Origin: Echinostoma caproni
Lineage: Eukaryota; Platyhelminthes; Trematoda; Plagiorchiida; Echinostomatidae
DNA: 14,333 nucleotides
NCBI GenBank assembly: GCA_900618425.1
Contig: UZAN01041028.1
Span: 50,915-65,247 of the forward strand
Reading direction: 5' to 3'
Under the pieces are notes generated by a model. It ran no database searches, was not told the DNA's origin, and saw nothing but the letters and a program-made list of their open reading frames with translations. This document shows, piece by piece, positions 1-8,710 of the stretch. The position numbers were made by a program, and so were the translations under genes. How positions within the stretch are numbered: the first letter of the stretch is position 1; each line of letters opens with the position of its first letter.

Positions 1-2
1 CG

Positions 3-130
3 TTTAAAATTGTCTACAAGTCACAAGTCGCAAGATTGCTAAGGTTTGCTGAAGCAATTGCGATTAATCGATGGAAGCCCCCCTGTGCCAGCAAAAAGAA
101 CTGTATGTTAGTCTCTCCCTACCCTGGTGA
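3..130 (+). pseudogene. C-terminal end of a Penelope-like element GIY-YIG endonuclease (copy 1)
   Basis: This is the last part of the endonuclease that Penelope-like retroelements carry downstream of their reverse transcriptase. Reading from base 3, the frame gives FKIVYKSQVARLL, then RFAEAIAINRWKPP. A one-base loss in the C-run at about 78-83 shifts the frame, and translation resumes as LCQQKELYVSLSLPW with a TGA stop at 128-130. Copy 2 (ending near 4753) carries a closely related ending, AEAIAIY followed by SEQEEIYVNLSLPLP, which supports one family. From memory, fluke Penelope-like proteins typically end in a motif of this kind; no search was run. The rest of the element lies before the window. 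The frameshift makes it non-functional. Confidence 0.72.
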
Positions 131-325
131 TATGGTCCTTTTACCCCTCCCTCTTTTATGTTTTGTCTGTTTTTAATGTATTTTGCCTCACTCTGTTGCT
201 ATGCTAAAACCCTATATAAACATTGTATTTTCTGCAGTATGCACCATGTTGAGATGCAGCGAAATCGTCCTGGACATAAATCGTGCAGTATTGCAATATG
301 GTCCTTTGTTTTCAAATGTGTTCAA
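131..325 (+). repeat. 3' tail of Penelope-like element copy 1
   Basis: This is the non-coding 3' region following the stop codon of copy 1. It contains CCCTATATAAA near 211 and then a conserved block (about 221-308) that recurs twice: in direct orientation at about 4808-4892, and in inverted orientation at 4021-4124. The inverted match is the stronger one and includes the shared word caccatgttgagatgcag. Similarity fades near 325, which I take as the element's 3' boundary. Confidence 0.68.
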
Positions 326-467
326 AGTTAGTTGTTTGTCTTTGTTTTCGTCTTTTCACTTCCCTTTTCATTTATGGAATCCACAAGTTTACAGTCAACA
401 TTCAGGAAGGGGGGCTGCGGCCATACAAATGCTGCCTGGGGAAATACAGACATAGGGAAGACTGGCC

Positions 468-537
468 GCGGTGGAGCGGCTCGAACCCGTGACTCCCAGA
501 TCACAAGTTAGTGATCCAACCACTTGGCTACCTCCGC
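468..537 (-). repeat. tRNA-derived SINE head (tRNA-like pseudogene)
   Basis: On the minus strand a tRNA-like unit starts with GCGGAGG and ends with CCACCGC, an acceptor stem with 6 of 7 pairs. An A box (TAGCCAAGTGGT, 530-519) and a B box (GGTTCGAGCC, 487-478) match the internal RNA polymerase III promoter pattern. The middle holds a GATCAC/GTGATC stem with a 6-base loop, one base off the usual anticodon arm, so no anticodon can be assigned. The D and T stems are weak. This favours a SINE head or tRNA pseudogene over a working tRNA. Bases 467 down to about 330 could be its body, but I could not delimit it. Confidence 0.6.
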
Positions 538-540
538 CAA

Positions 541-1640
541 TAAATCTCACTGATTGCTTTTTTAATTAGCTACATCGGAAATCTATCGTGGCTGCATATA
601 CCTAATGAGAAAGTCACAAAACCATTATGGTTTTCGATGTCGCGTGATATCTTAAAAATAATTAATTAGCAGAATTGCTCATGGGTCACTTCAGCAAAGA
701 TTTAACCCTTGTTGATTCGTCCAGAACAAAGGCAACATTAGCAGCAGCAACGGCAACAATAACAACTACTATCGGACATTCACGCGGATAAGGGAAACTA
801 AGTTACATGCGATTGAATCATTCTTAGGTGTAACTGAATGCGTAGATAGAAAAAAAACATCATATTGAACTGGTCCCACCTGACCGAAGAGAAGCAGGAT
901 GCCGTGATGATGTGATTGCCTTTCAAGGACGATTTTGATTGGTTGTACAATATGCTGTAAAGCTTGATCCTTCGGGAGACAATTCCGCGCAGGTCAGCAA
1001 ACTCTCATGATTTCTAACGCACTTCGAAACGACAACCCATAGTGAACGATTCAAAACCGGAATTAATCGAGAAATGAAAACACACAAATCAATATTTTAT
1101 TCATGATTCTATGCGGTTACTATATTTGAAACTATGTCGAACTATCAAATGCGCATGCTTGACTCACGACAATTTCAGGCGAACAGCAAAAACAAGTGCC
1201 CGGTCACAAACATAATCAAATCACAAACGAGGAGCAATATATCACCGGTGAATGAATGCCACTAGTAGGGACATATTGAGACCAGATTAGAGCAAAATGG
1301 AAATGCAGGCCAGAAAGAGCCACCAATTACATATGTGAATATATGGTTTCAACTATTTGATCACAAGTGCTACTCAGTAACTGCCGTATCGCTATGAGCT
1401 ATAGAACTTGGCCCACCGGCGTGATTACAACACACCACAACGTCGACCGCAATGGACGTGTATTCAATAAATTAGGAACGCAGTAACATCAAGTGAGCTA
1501 AAATTGGAATCTCGAACAAAAGGAATCAAATCAGAGAGATTTCGAATGAAATACTATAAGCGAACGATAAATATTCTCATTTCGAGACAATAGCAAGATG
1601 TGAATACCGCCTGAGTGGCTAAAATTTGTGAGATGCAGAA
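541..1640. other. Gene-less stretch with a CAA/CAG-rich patch
   Basis: No open frame with recognisable protein content is present on either strand. Bases about 729-771 form a degenerate CAA/CAG/AAC-rich tract that looks like an old microsatellite. The interval about 867-1010 shows short interrupted frames without known motifs. I see nothing else here that I can name. Confidence 0.5.
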
Positions 1641-2468
1641 CTTAGATGAGCATCAGGAGAAAGCCTGAGGCTTCAAATTCGCGAGCGAATGGTAAGCTGG
1701 AACGCAAGTGGCCTGAGTCCTGGTGTAGGCTGGAACCATGGACAGAGAGGATGTTCACCGTGGAGGATGGGTTCATTGACAAATCTGAGGAGAGGAAAAT
1801 GCAAACACCATGAACCAAAAGGTCCAGCGAGACATGAACACTGCTCACAATTGGATGGAATGACAAGTTGCCAAGGTCGTTAAAATATTCAACATTATTG
1901 ATTTTATTGTCAACTGTGATTGTATGATAAATTAAAGGAATATAGTTGTCTTACTAGGTGAATCCAAGCTAACCGAAATTAAACATAGTATGTTCTATAA
2001 ATCTATACAGATGAATTCCTTGAAAAGAAAAGTGCACCTCATCAAGAATTTTGTGTCACAACTTGCCCATCAACTGGTACAAACAGTGGGGTCTATCCTC
2101 ACCATTTCGATTGGTGCTGCTGGAAAGGGAACGTGATGCCACAGAAGCTATCGTTCTGTTGCACAATCCGATGAAACGTTTTGGAGTTCGTTTTCATTAT
2201 AATTGAAAAAATCAGATTCCTCATTGTTTATCAAGCGAGAATGCTCTATCGGCCATGATAGTCGGGTCGAATCAGTTCACTCCGTGTGTTTCATCCCCTC
2301 TGTCGCGTTCATGCACAGTTGTCTAAGCAGAATCCATATAACTTTCCTGCTAATCAGCACCCTGCCTTGCCCGTTTGGTGCAGAAAATCAATTTTCTGAC
2401 GCTACTTTCTCCCACGACCCTACAGCCATCCGATCACAAACGTCTCAATTCTCATGGCATACATATCT
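1641..2468. other. Gene-less stretch, nothing recognised
   Basis: Short open frames occur here, for example about 74 residues at 1642-1866 on the minus strand and 105 residues at 2203-2520 on the plus strand. They show no domain, no signal peptide and no compositional sign of coding. The second one runs into the left arm of the inverted-repeat element, which argues that it is not a real gene. Confidence 0.45.
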
Positions 2469-3024
2469 GGTTATTTATCTTGCCAGTACGCGCATGTCTC
2501 TGTTTGTCCCCCTCCGTTGATACCAGTGAATCATGCACGATCAACGCTTGAGCAATGGCTTACCTTCCATAGCATGATGCTGCAATAAAATTCTTAAGCT
2601 ACACCTCAAGCGGTCGCACCTGGGAGACCAATCGATCATGCTCGATCGATATACACATCAGTGTAGACCAGATTCGCATCACCTTTGTTCCAGGTTATAT
2701 TCCATCTCTGTGACACCAGCACGGAACAAGCACCTTCAAGCACAGAACAATCCGAATTACTATTTTGTCCATATTTTCGGAACGTAATGAGATATCTCTA
2801 TCAAATCAACTGCAATAGAAATAACGTAACGAGGACTGTCGAAAGACGCCATTATTTTTATAAGAGTTACGGAATTTTATAAGAAAATACAAGCTCAAAA
2901 ATTAGTGTTTCCAAATGCACTTTTTGGAGTATAGGCTCTGAATTCGATAATCTTTATCGCTGAAATCACATAGTATTACTTAAACACAAACAGAGGCATG
3001 CGCGTACTGGCAAGATAAATAACC
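2469..3024. mobile_element. 556-bp element with 39-bp terminal inverted repeats (MITE-like)
   Basis: Bases 2469-2507 are the reverse complement of bases 2986-3024 with a single mismatch (38 of 39), ending abruptly on both the inner and outer sides. The shared core includes GGTTATTTATCTTGCC followed by AGTACGCGCATG. The 478-bp interior has no transposase-like frame; it does contain a short palindrome (2631-2650). The architecture fits a non-autonomous DNA transposon. I could not see a convincing target-site duplication: the flanks read acatatct and gacaggtt. The alternative is two copies of a short dispersed repeat lying in opposite directions by chance. Confidence 0.55.
2631..2650. repeat. 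Short hairpin inside the inverted-repeat element
   Basis: ATCGATC and GATCGAT form a perfect 7-bp stem around a 6-base loop. It lies inside the 556-bp element and may be a chance product of the repeated GATC words. Confidence 0.45.
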
Positions 3025-3674
3025 GACAGGTTTTGCAATCAACCTGCCTCGAGAAACGTTCTCACTGTAGCCGAAATGTCGGCGAATACAATCCTTTATC
3101 AACATCGCTGTGTTTCCAACATTATAACATTCGTAATAAAAGAATACATGGTACATCAACGTTTCGATACACTCTTAGCATCCTTTGGTCAAAATATATT
3201 AAAAATAATTACACTTACCTGCTAAGAGAACGTCAAGTAGAGCAAGCTACTCCTGCCTCGCTATTTCTCCTCTACGAGCGAGTACTAAGCCGGCTAATTG
3301 GAACTCGAAGTCGTCTGGAGTATCTCTCAACGAGTCGACTAAGTGCCCTGATATTTCTATGATTCATGANGATTCATGATTACCTTGTCGAGGGAGCATT
3401 CCTTTGAGTTTAGTCGCACGTCTCTAAGGTGGCTTATATGGCTGGTCAGCGCATAACGTTCTACTCCGAGTTTCTATGTAAAGGTTCCATTTCGTTTTGC
3501 AAAATATATCCACAAAGCTAGCAGTCAATCCGCTTGGTAAATTACATACAAAGGCCTGGTCTGAAAACCCTAAACGTGTTCAATCTGTGGCTATCGCGTG
3601 AGTAAGCAATATCCTCCTGATGGAACGGAAAAACACGGATTTCAAGTGCTGACCTTATTTGGCCACCTACATTG
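3025..3674. other. Gene-less stretch with an assembly ambiguity
   Basis: A 109-residue open frame (3033-3362, +) has no domain I recognise. A GCCGA/TCGGC hairpin with a 4-base loop lies near 3070-3084. On the minus strand, bases near 3217-3227 read GCAG followed by GTAAGTG, a strong 5' splice-donor match, but no supporting exon frame runs into it. An N at 3370 separates two near-identical words (gattcatga), so the local assembly may be imperfect. Confidence 0.35.
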
Positions 3675-3718
3675 AGCTCAGCCGGGAACTTGTGTTCTCA
3701 AGTTCCCTGGTTGGAGCT
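3675..3718. repeat. Strong hairpin, 9-bp perfect core with extended arms
   Basis: GGGAACTTG (3684-3692) and CAAGTTCCC (3699-3707) are perfectly complementary around the loop TGTTCT. Outside them, AGCTCAGCC (3675-3683) pairs with TGGTTGGAGCT (3708-3718) allowing a G-U pair and two bulges, giving a stem of about 18 pairs. No coding frame or run of T explains it as a protein-gene feature. Confidence 0.65.
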
Positions 3719-4020
3719 GAAATTTGACATAAAGAACACATCATTAATGGATTGTATTAGTAGTAGTAGTAGTTGTTGTTGTTAAACTCCACCAGGGACT
3801 TTCTCAGTGAGTATCTGAGTGTGCCGGAAATTCGTCTAAAATTATCAGTCTTTTATGGGTGATACAATGCAGAGCAAATATGAAGAATGCCATTGGACGC
3901 ACAAAACATCGGAAATTCTCAAGGTGCAAACTGCATGATGTCGTCTGACGCAAGTATTTCCGGGATACCAAACTGAGGTAATAAACTACTCAGATTTGTA
4001 GTTGGGGTGCGGGAGTCGAT
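3719..4020. other. Spacer with a triplet microsatellite
   Basis: Bases about 3757-3783 are a compound triplet repeat, TAG units followed by TTG units. The remainder of the spacer, up to the inverted Penelope-like tail, holds no recognisable gene. Confidence 0.55.
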
Positions 4021-4124
4021 GAAAGACATTTCAGAAGAGAAGACCATGTTGCAATACTGTACGGCTTGTGTCCAAGACGATTTCACTGCATCTCAACATG
4101 GTGCTCACTGGAGAAAATGCAATG
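4021..4124 (-). repeat. Inverted copy of the Penelope-like 3' tail
   Basis: The reverse complement of this interval aligns with bases about 221-325 of copy 1, including the shared words caccatgttgagatgcag, gaaatcgtc and cagtattgcaa. It lies directly upstream of the sense-strand coding remnant of copy 2, in the opposite orientation. Copy 2 is therefore flanked by its own 3' tail in inverted orientation. Penelope-like elements are known for complex direct or inverted terminal repeats, which this fits. Confidence 0.72.
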
Positions 4125-4130
4125 GTAGTA

Positions 4131-4753
4131 AAATATGCTTACCACGAAGCGTTCCTCAATAAGCACAGCAAACCGAGAATTGCGAAAGAACCAGTTTCGT
4201 CGGTTCGAAAATTACGAGTCACTTTGTGTCTTCGATTCAAAGGCGATGGCGTGATCCGTCTGCGCAACAAACGACTGAGATCTTCAATTGCTCAAACCTA
4301 CCATGCAGCCGAACTCGAGATCGTCTACCGGACAACCAGACAATCCATAGCCCCGGCAAAAGAACGTCTTCCTCTGTACGTTAACTTTATTGTGATCTAC
4401 CCATTCCAATGTGGGTGCGGGGCAACCTACATGAGCAGGACACCATGACACTTGCACGGTCAGGTGGTGGAAAATATTCTAAATTGCAACCAAAATCAGA
4501 TGAAGCAATTGAGGTCATGTCCGCAGCATCGAAACAATGATCGAAACTACAAGACCCGTTTCTCAGTGATTGCTCAACATCGGCTGATGATGCAACACAA
4601 GATTGACCGAAGTATGGCATTTTGGGTTGTCTTGAGAGTCAAAGGTCGCAAGATTGCCAATGCTTGCTGAAGCGATTGCTATTTACATGATTGAACTTCC
4701 ACTCTGAGTGAACAAGAAGAAATTTATGTTAACCTGTCCTTACCCCTACCCTG
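4131..4753 (+). pseudogene. Penelope-like element C-terminal region with GIY-YIG endonuclease (copy 2)
   Basis: The reading frame carries features of the linker and GIY-YIG nuclease of a Penelope-like retroelement. LCLRFKGDGVIRLRNKRLRS is followed by SIAQTYHAAELEIVYRTT, then by the nuclease core IYPFQCGCGATYMSRT, in which CxC and the Y-x-x-R-T pattern stand in for the GIY-YIG motif and its catalytic region. A TGA at 4446-4448 sits where the family usually has Arg. The same frame then continues through QHKIDRSMAFWVVLRVKG. Two frameshifts near 4660 and 4700 precede the ending SEQEEIYVNLSLPLP. The reverse transcriptase is missing, so the copy is 5'-truncated and dead. In live elements this nuclease nicks the target DNA. 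Family identity comes from motif memory only. Confidence 0.75.
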
Positions 4754-4895
4754 TATTATTGTTTTTCTGTGTTTCTGTATTTCCTTTTATCTTGTTGTCA
4801 AGCAAAATCCCTATATAAAAATACGTTTTTGAAGTATGCACAGCAAAATCGCCCGGGTCATAAATCGTTAGCTATTGCAATGTGTCCTTTTCATT
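4754..4895 (+). repeat. 3' tail of Penelope-like element copy 2
   Basis: After the decayed coding end, this interval parallels the tail of copy 1: a pyrimidine-rich stretch, CCCTATATAAAA near 4810, GTATGCAC near 4834, cataaatcgt near 4860 and attgcaatgtgtcctttt near 4874-4891. It lacks the gttgagatg word found in copy 1 and in the inverted copy, so it carries an internal deletion. Confidence 0.65.
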
Positions 4896-5057
4896 CGAAC
4901 TAATCTCGGGAAAGGCTGGTTTCGTAATAGGCATTAGAATATCGTTGAGTCTATAAAAATAATGCAATGATAGTGATATACCTTCAACGGGGCCGGTGAA
5001 ATCAGGGTCAGTGCGAGGATTTGCGGACGCGGAGAGTTTCACGATGGAATCTTGCTG
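4896..5057. other. Spacer between the Penelope-like copy and the LTR fragment
   Basis: It contains a TATAAAA word near 4952 and a gatagtgata word near 4970. No frame or repeat could be assigned. It does not resemble the 5' half of the LTR copies at 7537-7897 and 11914-12260, so the adjoining LTR copy is truncated. Confidence 0.35.
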
Positions 5058-5241
5058 TGAGTCAATGCTGTTCCTATTTACATACTACCTAATCCCTCTG
5101 ATTTCTTTCAATAAAGAAACCGCTACTTCCGTGACCTTTTTCATGTTTCTCGGTGATCGGGAATAAGTGCTAGTGCGATCCAGTGCTTTAGTTACGTCCG
5201 TGATTCCTGATACGTGATTCGTACCTATTCCGATTACTACA
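5058..5241 (+). repeat. 3' part of an LTR (family LTR-1, copy A)
   Basis: This interval aligns by eye with the 3' half of the solo LTR at 11914-12260. Shared words include ctatttaca, an AATAAA signal (5110-5115) followed by aaccgctactt, agtgct(a/g)gtgc, cgtccgtgattc and an end of TACTACA at 5241. The copy at 7537-7897 matches the same stretch in reverse orientation. The 5' half is absent and no target duplication is visible. Confidence 0.62.
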
Positions 5242-6005
5242 GATTTCAACTTCATGCTGTAGGCAAGCTAGAACGGGACAAATTGTGAGAAGCTTTAATC
5301 AACTGTTTAATTTGCCAATCTCTAAATGGCCAGTTTGCATAACTTCAAGTGATCACCTTATTGTAGCTGTTATCAGGATGATCATTGTGAGCCTATTTCA
5401 AAGTAACTGACTGCAACGCCCGTAGCACATCACGTCGCTCACCGAGTGTTCGACATCCACTTTGTATAGATGAAAAGAATTTCTTTTTGAAGAGGTCTTG
5501 ATAATCCCAGCTTTTAAGGTCTTTAAGACAACAGGTTCTACAATGAAGTATCACATCTGGCAGTGATTTGTCTTTCGTTAACTTGTACCGGATCATCGGC
5601 ACAGTGACTGGTGGCGTACGCATTCATTCTTAGAAGACCTAATGAGCATCAGTAATTGGGGTGATTAATACGATTACGCTACCCTCAACAAGGACCAAAT
5701 GCGTGGTATAGCTATTGGCCTTGAGGGGATTGAAATGCCCTAAATGCGTCTTTGTTATGAACTATCTATTGAAATGAAAACCCAAAATCTTTGTGATCCA
5801 CATATGTACTCAAATGTTCAGTGTGTAATTGGCCCTCTATTCTCGAGCCAAAGACGGATAGTGAGGGCTTCTGATCAAAACACAAGGGGGATTTTTCCAT
5901 GTAACATCCTTGGACGTTTTGTGTGCGCCACTGGATTTGATCCAAGAAAATTCCCTTCAGAAATTTCCCATCAGAAACTTGATGCACACAAACGACGTCG
6001 AGTCT
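5242..6005. other. Gene-less stretch, two unrecognised frames
   Basis: A 76-residue minus frame (5393-5623) and overlapping frames near 5744-6026 on both strands show no known domain. The minus frame is Lys/Leu/Ser-rich and looks protein-like in composition, but nothing supports it as a gene. I see no RNA gene or repeat in this interval. Confidence 0.35.
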
Positions 6006-6425
6006 GTAGTTAGAAGTTACTTGCATCCTAATGACTGGAAGATAATTTGAACTTTGTTGTGTCCCGGTTCAGTTGGTAATTAAGTCCGCAATGCATTAGG
6101 CCGTACATTCGTTTGCAGTAGGCATAAATGCAGCCGGTACTTAAGCTGGTGTGAAAGCAGGAGCGATAAACAAGCATGCACGTAGGCTGGCAGGCCGATG
6201 AACGGCTCAAGCGTCACGCAACATCCATATGCCGTCAGGCCAGTTTTCAAATAGTCAGCGGACAAATCAGCGTGAATAGTCCAATACTAACACCTGATTG
6301 GCTGGAGCCAATCAATAATGTATTAGAGTTAGTCCGTATGACGTGAGCGCGTGCCTGTCTGGTAGCACGTAGCGTCGGCCAATGAACCAATCAATTAATC
6401 AAGTAACGAACTGTTGGTCACTACA
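6006..6425 (-). repeat. LTR-like block with CCAAT boxes (LTR-2, boundaries tentative)
   Basis: Read on the minus strand, this block starts TGTAGTGACC (from 6425) and can be ended at CTAACTACA (near 6006). These TGT...ACA ends resemble those of the solo LTR at 11914-12260 (TGTAGTG...AATACA). Several CCAAT/ATTGG words lie in the first half (near 6281, 6298, 6307, 6378 and 6388), as in a retroviral-type U3. I see no clear AATAAA and no target-site duplication, so this could also be part of some other repeat. Confidence 0.35.
6286..6333. repeat. CCAAT-containing palindrome inside LTR-2
   Basis: TGATTGGCT (6295-6303) and AGCCAATCA (6306-6314) form a perfect 9-bp inverted repeat around GG. An outer pair ACTAAC (6286-6291) / GTTAGT (6328-6333) extends the symmetry. 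It places two CCAAT words in opposite directions, a layout that could bind NF-Y-type factors in a promoter; that role is inferred. Confidence 0.5.
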
Positions 6426-7536
6426 GATGTGATACCTACCCTTTTTGGTGGCATCGAAGGTGATCTGTTTTGTCGCCAACCGGGCCATTCCGTATTTTGT
6501 TTCAAGGATTGGTTTACCGAAGGATGCAGTTAGCCAATCCGTGGAATCACAGTTTCCCCGCCGCCAGGAAGGATCACAGTGCTTAGTTAATAATAGCTGC
6601 AGGTATCTATTCTATGGCATTTATTTTCATCCCGTTGGGCCTCTGTTAGTCTTTTCAACGACGGACATCCAAGTCGTTGATTCTAGCTAGTCTAGGCACA
6701 TAATGCTGATGTTGAGGTCGAAAACCACACACGGAACTCAGTTGTACTATCTTATATTGTTGCTTAACGTGAACAACTGTTGTCTCACTGAAGATATCAA
6801 CCTCCTTTAGACACACAAACAATATCTCAAGGTTAGTGAATATCATGTCAAGTATTTGTTAAAAATAGGCCCCGAGCACACAATGCTGAAGGGCTGATAG
6901 TTGTAGCTGTACAGGTCCTTGTGAGAGGTTGTAATTATTTGTCGTAGATCTGGATTTGTATGCAGACGTTAGAAAAATGATTTGCGGGAAATGTTGTATG
7001 GCCGTTCAGATTCGCAATAACTGCATTTGAAACATCAACGTATTTAGGGACGTCGGTTGAACTACCGTTGAAAAATTAGCAATGATCTTTGTGGTGTACT
7101 TCACCGTTCTTACTTTTACGATTGGTACAACCAAGGCTGAAGAGTGACCTAAGTTAGTTACTCTCCACTGAGATAGGAAGCTAAAAAGATGCACAGGTTA
7201 CAGGCAATTTGAAAAGTAGTATAAGTCTAGCACTCCTACATGCATTTGTTTTACGATATAAACCTAATCCGACAAAGAATAACGCCAGAATAATTAGTGT
7301 GCAAAACCAGAGGACAACACAATGTCCTACACTTCACTGATGCACCAAAGACCAAATTACCTTGACTGTGAGATAAACTTTACATCAGGAGAAGCACAAA
7401 TGTCACTGAAGAAGAAGTGCCACAAATTAATTTTGTTCCTCCAATCGTTACCAAGTAAATTCAAAAAAGTAAGCTTAGATATGTAAGAAGTTCCGTGCGA
7501 GTAAAATTTATAAACTAAAAATTTATATTGGACCAC
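6426..7536. other. Gene-less stretch, nothing recognised
   Basis: The frames here (6445-6690 on +, 6655-6846 and 7006-7194 on -) have no domain I can support. Faint resemblances to reverse transcriptase and integrase motifs did not hold up over more than a few residues. No RNA gene is visible. Confidence 0.4.
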
Positions 7537-7897
7537 TTTAGTAGTTGAAGTTGGTACGGGTTACGAATCACGAATGACAGACGCAACTGAAACACTGAAT
7601 CACACTGACACTTGTGTTTTGAAATCTCCCGTCACCGAGACGCAGGAAAAAGTCAGAGAAATAGCAGTTCCATTATTGAAAGAAATCAATTGGACCAAAT
7701 AATATGCTAATTGTAATAACACTGGTCAGACGAATATCACCCAATCACCGTTCTCGTTTTTCGAGTCGCATAACTCGTTTTTGAACTGTCTGGCTGCTGA
7801 TTGATCGATACTGCTGGTCCACGGTCCAAAAACTGGAGCGAGTAGGCGCTTGACTAGCGTCATTTGGGTGGGTTGACTTTCCAGAATCTCACCAACA
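7537..7897 (-). repeat. Full-length or near full-length LTR (family LTR-1, copy C)
   Basis: The reverse complement aligns along most of its length with the solo LTR at 11914-12260. Shared words include cagtatcgatcaatca, acagttcaaa, gaacgagaac in related form, ttctttcaataa, cttttt/cgtctcggtga (closest to copy A) and cgtgattcgta, with an end of TACTAAA at 7537. The 5' end is placed at TGTTGG (7897) by length and by the TG rule. The length of 361 bp compares with 347 bp for copy B. The polyadenylation word is AATAAT rather than AATAAA. No internal retroelement sequence adjoins it and no clear target duplication is seen. Confidence 0.6.
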
Positions 7898-8710
7898 AAT
7901 AATGTGTACTTTTCACAAAAGATCTGGCCGATGTATGCGGTGTGATTATAAACTACTCTGTTTAATTAATTCGGAGGAGCTTCACGTGAGACACTGCGTC
8001 TTCTTGTAATTTCACCCGGCTGGTTGTTGATGTGCATAGAAGTATGCTCTCAAGAGCACTTAACCTCAAAGGCATTCATTGCAAAAATGAGATTTCAGGA
8101 TCCGTTACGTCTGTTTGACAAGTAGTGGCGGTACATCGGGTTTAAAATCAATTAGGTGCTGCAGTCATCTGCTAATGCTTGTAATATATCATCTGCGCTC
8201 TTTTTGAGGTTTAACGAAGGCCAGGGAGTTGGCATCGCTCGGTGAGGAAGAGGGAGGAGGTTGCAGCTACGCTTCCATGACTATCTTAGATTAATATGTC
8301 CAGAAATAAACAATAATTCACCAGAGATGCTGGTAAGCGGTTTGCACTGTTTTTCCCAAGTTATAGTCTCTCTGTGATATGTTATGATGACGAAATCACA
8401 ATGGCGTTTTTGATGTTCCAATGGGACTAGTTTTTTTACGCAGCAGAAGCCGTACCCAAGTGGACTCGTCAACAGCTGCGTCGTCCATTTCAAATATATT
8501 CCCTTATCTAAGATACCAAGAAGAAAAACGATACCGCATCGGGTTGGTATTGAAAGTAGCTAATCCCGTAAGACTGCGATTTTACCGTTGTCGCATATAA
8601 GTTGTCTACTTTTGGTTACAACAGAAACCACTAAACTGATTGCGAAAAGTGTCCCAATTAAAATTCAATTTTTATTATGGGTAAATTACAAAGCTGATTC
8701 TGGTTGAATC
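7898..8710. other. Gene-less stretch downstream of the minus-strand LINE remnant
   Basis: If the minus-strand LINE were complete, its reverse transcriptase would start here, but no reverse transcriptase motif could be found. A 70-residue minus frame (8281-8493) is unrecognised. Near 8150-8205 the minus strand encodes SADDILQALADDCST before a stop; it resembles no motif in context. TGCTCT/AGAGCA near 8044-8057 is a small palindrome. Confidence 0.35.

Noticed and set aside
2203..2520. 105-residue open frame as a gene
   Set aside because: It has no domain and no coding signature, and it overlaps the left arm of the inverted-repeat element.
3033..3362. RERQVEQ similarity to LRERQVEE in the LINE ORF1 remnant
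   Set aside because: The match is seven or eight residues with no continuing similarity, so it is treated as chance.
3217..3380. Possible host exon on the minus strand with a GCAG/GTAAGTG splice donor
   Set aside because: The frame leading into the donor is stopped (TAG) and Arg-rich without domain content. No acceptor or neighbouring exon was found.
6445..6690. Faint gypsy integrase-like words on the plus strand
   Set aside because: Only scattered residues fit and the catalytic motif is absent. The neighbouring LTR-like block points the other way.
7006..7194. Possible reverse transcriptase fragment (VVPIVK) on the minus strand
   Set aside because: The similarity covers about six residues and the expected NYRP motif does not follow.
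8150..8205. SADDIL on the minus strand as a YADD-like catalytic motif
   Set aside because: No other reverse transcriptase motif lies at the right distance on either side.
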